Shown here: positions 61,089 to 64,000 of the stretch, one piece after another | Layout: every line of letters starts with the position of its first letter | How positions within the stretch are numbered: position 1 is the stretch's first letter | The notes under the pieces: model-generated | Databases searched by the model: none | What the model was told of the DNA's origin: nothing | The model's input: the letters and a program-made list of their open reading frames with translations, nothing else | DNA from: Taudactylus pleione | Taxonomy: Eukaryota > Chordata > Amphibia > Anura > Myobatrachidae | Direction of reading: 5' to 3' | DNA length: 64,000 nt | NCBI GenBank assembly: GCA_031769625.1 | Contig: JAUIMM010002340.1 | Location: forward strand, 1 to 64,000 | Program-made: the position numbers and the translations under genes

Positions 61089-62560
61089 TTGTGGGTATTG
61101 GTCTTCAACACATCCAGTGAAATTTTGAGCTGCCTGTGTTTGCTACAAGAGAAGATAACACAATGTATGCGCTTTTGTTGTTTCCATTGCTTTCAATGCA
61201 TTTTGGCCTAAAACGTGCATTTGCTGTTTTCTCTTAAACGCAACATGGGAGAAAAACCATTTCACCTCACATTTGTTGGTATTAGTCTTCAACACATCCA
61301 GTGAAATTTTGAGCTGTCTGTGTTTGCTACAAGAGGAGATAACACAAAGTATGCACTTTTGTTGTTTCCATTGCTTTCAATGCATTTTGGCCTAAAATGA
61401 GCAATTGCTGTTTTCTCTTAAACGCAACATGGGAGAAAAACCATTTCACATCACATTTGTGGGTATTGGTCTTCAACACATCCAGTGAAATTTTGAGCTG
61501 TCTGTGTTTGCTACAAGAGGAGATAACACAAAGTATGCGCTTTTGTTGGTTCCATTGCTTTCAATGCATTTTTGCCTAAAACGAGCAATTGCTGTTTTCT
61601 CTTAAACGCAACATGGGAGAAAAACCATTTCACATCACATTTGTGGGTCTTGGTCTTCAACACATCCAGTGAAATTTTGAGCTGTCTGTGTTTGCTACAA
61701 GAGGAGATAACACAAAGTATGCGCTTTTGTTGGTTCCATTGCTTTCAATGCATTTTTGCCTAAAACGAGCAATTGCTGTATTCTCTTAAACGCAACATGG
61801 GAGAAAAACCATTTCACATCACATTTGTGGGTCTTGGTCTTCAACACATCCAGTACAATTTTGAGCTGTCTGTGTTTGCTACAAGAGGAGATAACACAAA
61901 GTATGCGCTTTTGTTGTTTTCATTGCTTTCAATGCATTTTGGCCTTAAACGTGCATTTGCTGTTTTCTCTTAAACGCAACATGGGAGAAAAACCATTTCA
62001 CATCACATTTGTTGGTCTTGGTCTTCAACACATCCAGTGAAATTTTGAGCTGTCTGTGTTTGCTACAAGAGGAGATAACACAAAGTATGCGCTTTTGTTG
62101 TTTCCATTGCTTTCAATGCATTTTGGCCTAAAACGAGCAATTGCTGTTTTCTCTTAAACGCAACATGGGAGAAAAACCATTTCACATCACATTTGTGGGT
62201 ATTGGTCTTCAACACATCCAGTGAAATTTTGAGCTGTCTGTGTTTGCTACAAGAGGAGATAACACAAAGTATGCGCTTTTGTTGTTTCCATTGCTTTCAA
62301 TGCATTTTGGCCTAAAACGTGCATTTGCTGTTTTCTCTTAAACGCAACATGGGAGAAAAACCATTTCACATCACATTTGTGGGTCTTGGTCTTCAACACA
62401 TCCAGTGAAATTTTGAGCTGTCTGTGTTTGCTACAAGAGGAGATAACACAAAGTATGCGCTTTTGTTGGTTCCATTGCTTTCAATGCATTTTTGCCTAAA
62501 ACGAGCAATTGCTGTTTTCTCTTAAACGCAACATGGGAGAAAAACCATTTCACATCACAT
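61089..62560. repeat. 8-monomer unit, partial repeat of 59617-60560
   Basis: The first five monomers repeat 59617-60560 at +1472 bp (AGAGAAG/CACAATG, TATGCAC/AAAATGAGC, two GGTTCC/TTTTTGCC monomers, GTACAA near 61854). Differences include TATTAGTC near 61279 and CACCTCAC near 61263, which the earlier copy lacks. The final monomers (GAGCAATT, TTGTGGGTATTGG with GTGCATTT) resemble those of unit P and M9. Confidence 0.82.
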
Positions 62561-64000
62561 TTGTGGGTCTTGGTCTTCAACACATCCAGTGAAATTTTGA
62601 GCTGTCTGTGTTTGCTACAAGAGGAGATAACACAAAGTATGCGCTTTTGTTGTTTTCATTGCTTTCAATGCATTTTGGAATTAAACGTGCATTTGCTGTT
62701 TTCTCTTAAACGCAACATGGGAGAAAAACCATTTCACATCACATTTGTTGGTCTTGGTCTTCAACACATCCAGTGAAATTTTGAGCTGTCTGTGTTTGCT
62801 ACAAGAGGAGATAACACAAAGTATGCGCTTTTGTTGTTTCCATTGCTTTCAATGCATTTTGGCCTAAAACGTGCATTTGCTGTTTTCTCTTAAACGCAAC
62901 ATGGGAGAAAAACCATTTCACATCACATTTGTGGGTCTTGGTCTTCAACACATCCAGTGAAATTTTGAGCTGTCTGTGTTTGCTACAAGAGGAAATAACA
63001 CAAAGTATGCGCTTTTGTTGGTTCCATTGCTTTCAATGCATTTTTGCCTAAAACGAGCAATTGCTGTTTTCTCTTAAACGCAACATGGGAGAAAAACCAT
63101 TTCACATCACATTTGTGGGTCTTGGTCTTCAACACATCCAGTGAAATTTTGAGCTGTCTGTGTTTGCTACAAGAGGAGATAACACAAAGTATGCGCTTTT
63201 GTTGTTTTCATTGCTTTCAATGCATTTTGGCCTAAAATGTGCATTTGCTGTTTTCTCTTAAACGCAACATGGGAGAAAAACCATTTCACATCACATTTGT
63301 TGGTCTTGGTCTTCAACACATCCAGTGAAATTTTGAGCTGTCTGTGTTTGCTACAAGAGGAGATAACACAACGTATGCACTTTTGTTGTTTCCATTGCTT
63401 TCAATGCATTTTGGCCTAAAACGTGCATTTGCTGTTTTCTCGTAAATGCAACATGGGAGAAAAACCATTTCACATCACATTTGTTGGTCTTGGTCTTCAA
63501 CACATCCAGTGAAATTTTGAGCTGTCTGTGTTTGCTACAAGAGGAGATAACACAACGTATGCACTTTTGTTGTCTCCATTGCTTTCAATGCATTTTGGCC
63601 TAAAACGTGCATTTGCTGTTTTCTCTTAAACGCAACATGGGAGAAAAACCATTTCTAATCACATTTGTGGGTCTTGGTCTTCAACACATCCAGTACAATT
63701 TTGAGCTGTCTGTGTTTGCTACAAGAGGAGATAACACAAAGTATGCGCTTTTGTTGTTTTCATTGCTTTCAATGCATTTTGGCCTTAAACGTGCATTTGC
63801 TGTTTTCTCTTAAACGCAACATGGGAGAAAAACCATTTCACATCACATTTGTTGGTCTTGGTCTTCAACACATCCAGTGAAATTTTGAGCTGCCTGTGTT
63901 TGCTACAAGAGGAGATAACACAAAGTATGCGCTTTTGTTGTTTCCATTGCTTTCAATGCATTTTGGCCTAAAACGTTCAATTGCTGTTTTCTCTTAAACG
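62561..64000. repeat. Last monomers, array continues past the window
   Basis: Seven full monomers and one of 152 bp. GTTTTCATT with GGAATTAAACG near 62677 is private. Two CAACGTATGCAC monomers (near 63371 and 63555) recall the pairs near 40736/40920 and 44604/44788; the second carries GTTGTCTCC near 63570. A TTTCTAATC tail then leads directly into a GTACAA monomer (near 63690), an arrangement not seen in the M9 copies. The last base is in the CTCTTAAACG of an ordinary monomer, so the array has no end here. Confidence 0.83.

Larger units (their letters stand above)
1..64000. repeat. 184-bp satellite DNA array, whole window
   Basis: The same 184-bp unit repeats without interruption from the first to the last base, always in the same orientation. 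Landmarks in order are TTGTGGGTCTTGG (start), CAACACATCCAGTG, GAGGAGATAACAC, TTTCAATGCATTTTGG, CTGTTTTCTCTTAAACGC and CATGGGAGAAAAACC (near the end). There are 347 complete monomers and a final partial one starting at 63849. Counting one consensus monomer by hand gives 72 G/C of 184 (39%). Neighbouring monomers differ at a handful of positions, while copies of the same higher-order unit are almost identical. No transposon, gene, unique sequence or inversion breaks the array, and neither array edge lies inside the window. Monomer length near one nucleosome repeat, high homogeneity and HOR structure are typical of centromeric or pericentromeric satellites, so that role is an inference. I do not recognise the family. 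Confidence 0.98.

Noticed and set aside
1..64000. Many open reading frames of 60-101 codons on both strands, with near-identical products
   Set aside because: They recur once per monomer type and follow the repeat. Because 184 is not a multiple of 3, the longer ones read the same DNA in two frames in succession, which a real protein family would not do. Lengths change with single variants such as GTGAAA to GTACAA that remove a TGA, many depend on non-ATG starts, and no signal of coding constraint is visible.
1..64000. CRISPR array
   Set aside because: There is no alternation of short identical repeats with unique spacers; the whole 184-bp unit is conserved, and there are no cas genes.
1..64000. 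CENP-B box
   Set aside because: The TTCG core and the CGGG half are absent. The monomer's CpG sites are in GCGC, AACG(T/A)G and AACGCA contexts, none matching the box.
1..64000. Ancestral half-monomer (dimeric origin of the 184-bp unit)
   Set aside because: TTTGCT and GGAGA-like words occur twice in the monomer about 80-100 bp apart, but the flanks do not align, so I see no convincing internal duplication beyond GGTCTT x2 and CACAT x2.
1..64000. Transposon-derived repeat, or insertions inside the array
   Set aside because: No terminal inverted repeats, LTR ends, poly(A) tails or target-site duplications were seen, and the phase never jumps by more than one base.
1..64000. Inverted blocks of monomers
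   Set aside because: I looked for reverse-complement landmarks such as GTTTTTCTCCCATG on the + strand and saw none; all monomers have the same orientation.
1..64000. Promoters, terminators, tRNA or rRNA genes
   Set aside because: No stretch departs from the monomer consensus, so there is no room for a unique element; any promoter-like words would be repeated about 348 times and cannot be singled out from sequence alone.

Overview
The whole 64-kb window is one uninterrupted tandem array of a 184-bp satellite repeat: 347 full monomers plus a partial last one of 152 bp, all head-to-tail in one orientation. The consensus monomer is about 39% G+C. I see no gene, RNA gene, transposon, unrelated sequence or array edge; the array runs off both ends. 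This organisation, with nested higher-order repeats (HORs), points to a eukaryotic nucleus and probably to centromeric or other constitutive heterochromatin. Many variants are transitions at the three CpG sites of the monomer, which suggests a genome with CpG methylation (vertebrate, some invertebrates, or plant). I do not recognise the satellite family and cannot name the species.

Coordinates use the phase in which the monomer begins TTGTGGGTCTTGG at position 1. Four 1-bp indels (near 301, 34811, 35745 and 42070) are the only phase changes, so nearly every monomer is exactly 184 bp.

Layout. 1-11959: six copies of a 10-monomer HOR (1840 bp), two of them expanded to 12 and 13 monomers. 11960-18399: rearranged 3-, 8-, 10- and 10-monomer units, ending in a 4-monomer cassette. 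18400-23919: two 15-monomer (2760 bp) units that differ at only two bases by line-by-line comparison. 24104-32935: three copies of a 17-monomer unit built as 3+10+4 monomers, the middle one lacking three monomers. 32936-34775: a diverged, truncated relative of the 15-monomer unit. 34776-44712: units of 15, 19 and 18 monomers. 44713-51336: four copies of a 9-monomer HOR (1656 bp). 51337-64000: a mosaic with 4-, 7-, 8- and 22-monomer repeat spacings.

The array behaves as a modular text: blocks of 3, 4, 9, 10 and 15 monomers are reused in different orders, as expected from repeated unequal exchange. A CAACAGG-type monomer is confined to 1-30.5 kb, and a GTACAA-type monomer to 19 kb onward. Within each monomer, positions 97-142 hold overlapping inverted repeats, the strongest a 21-nt near-perfect dyad that some monomer types keep and others have lost. 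Open reading frames of 60-101 codons occur in many monomers, but they are by-products of the repeat and are not annotated as genes.
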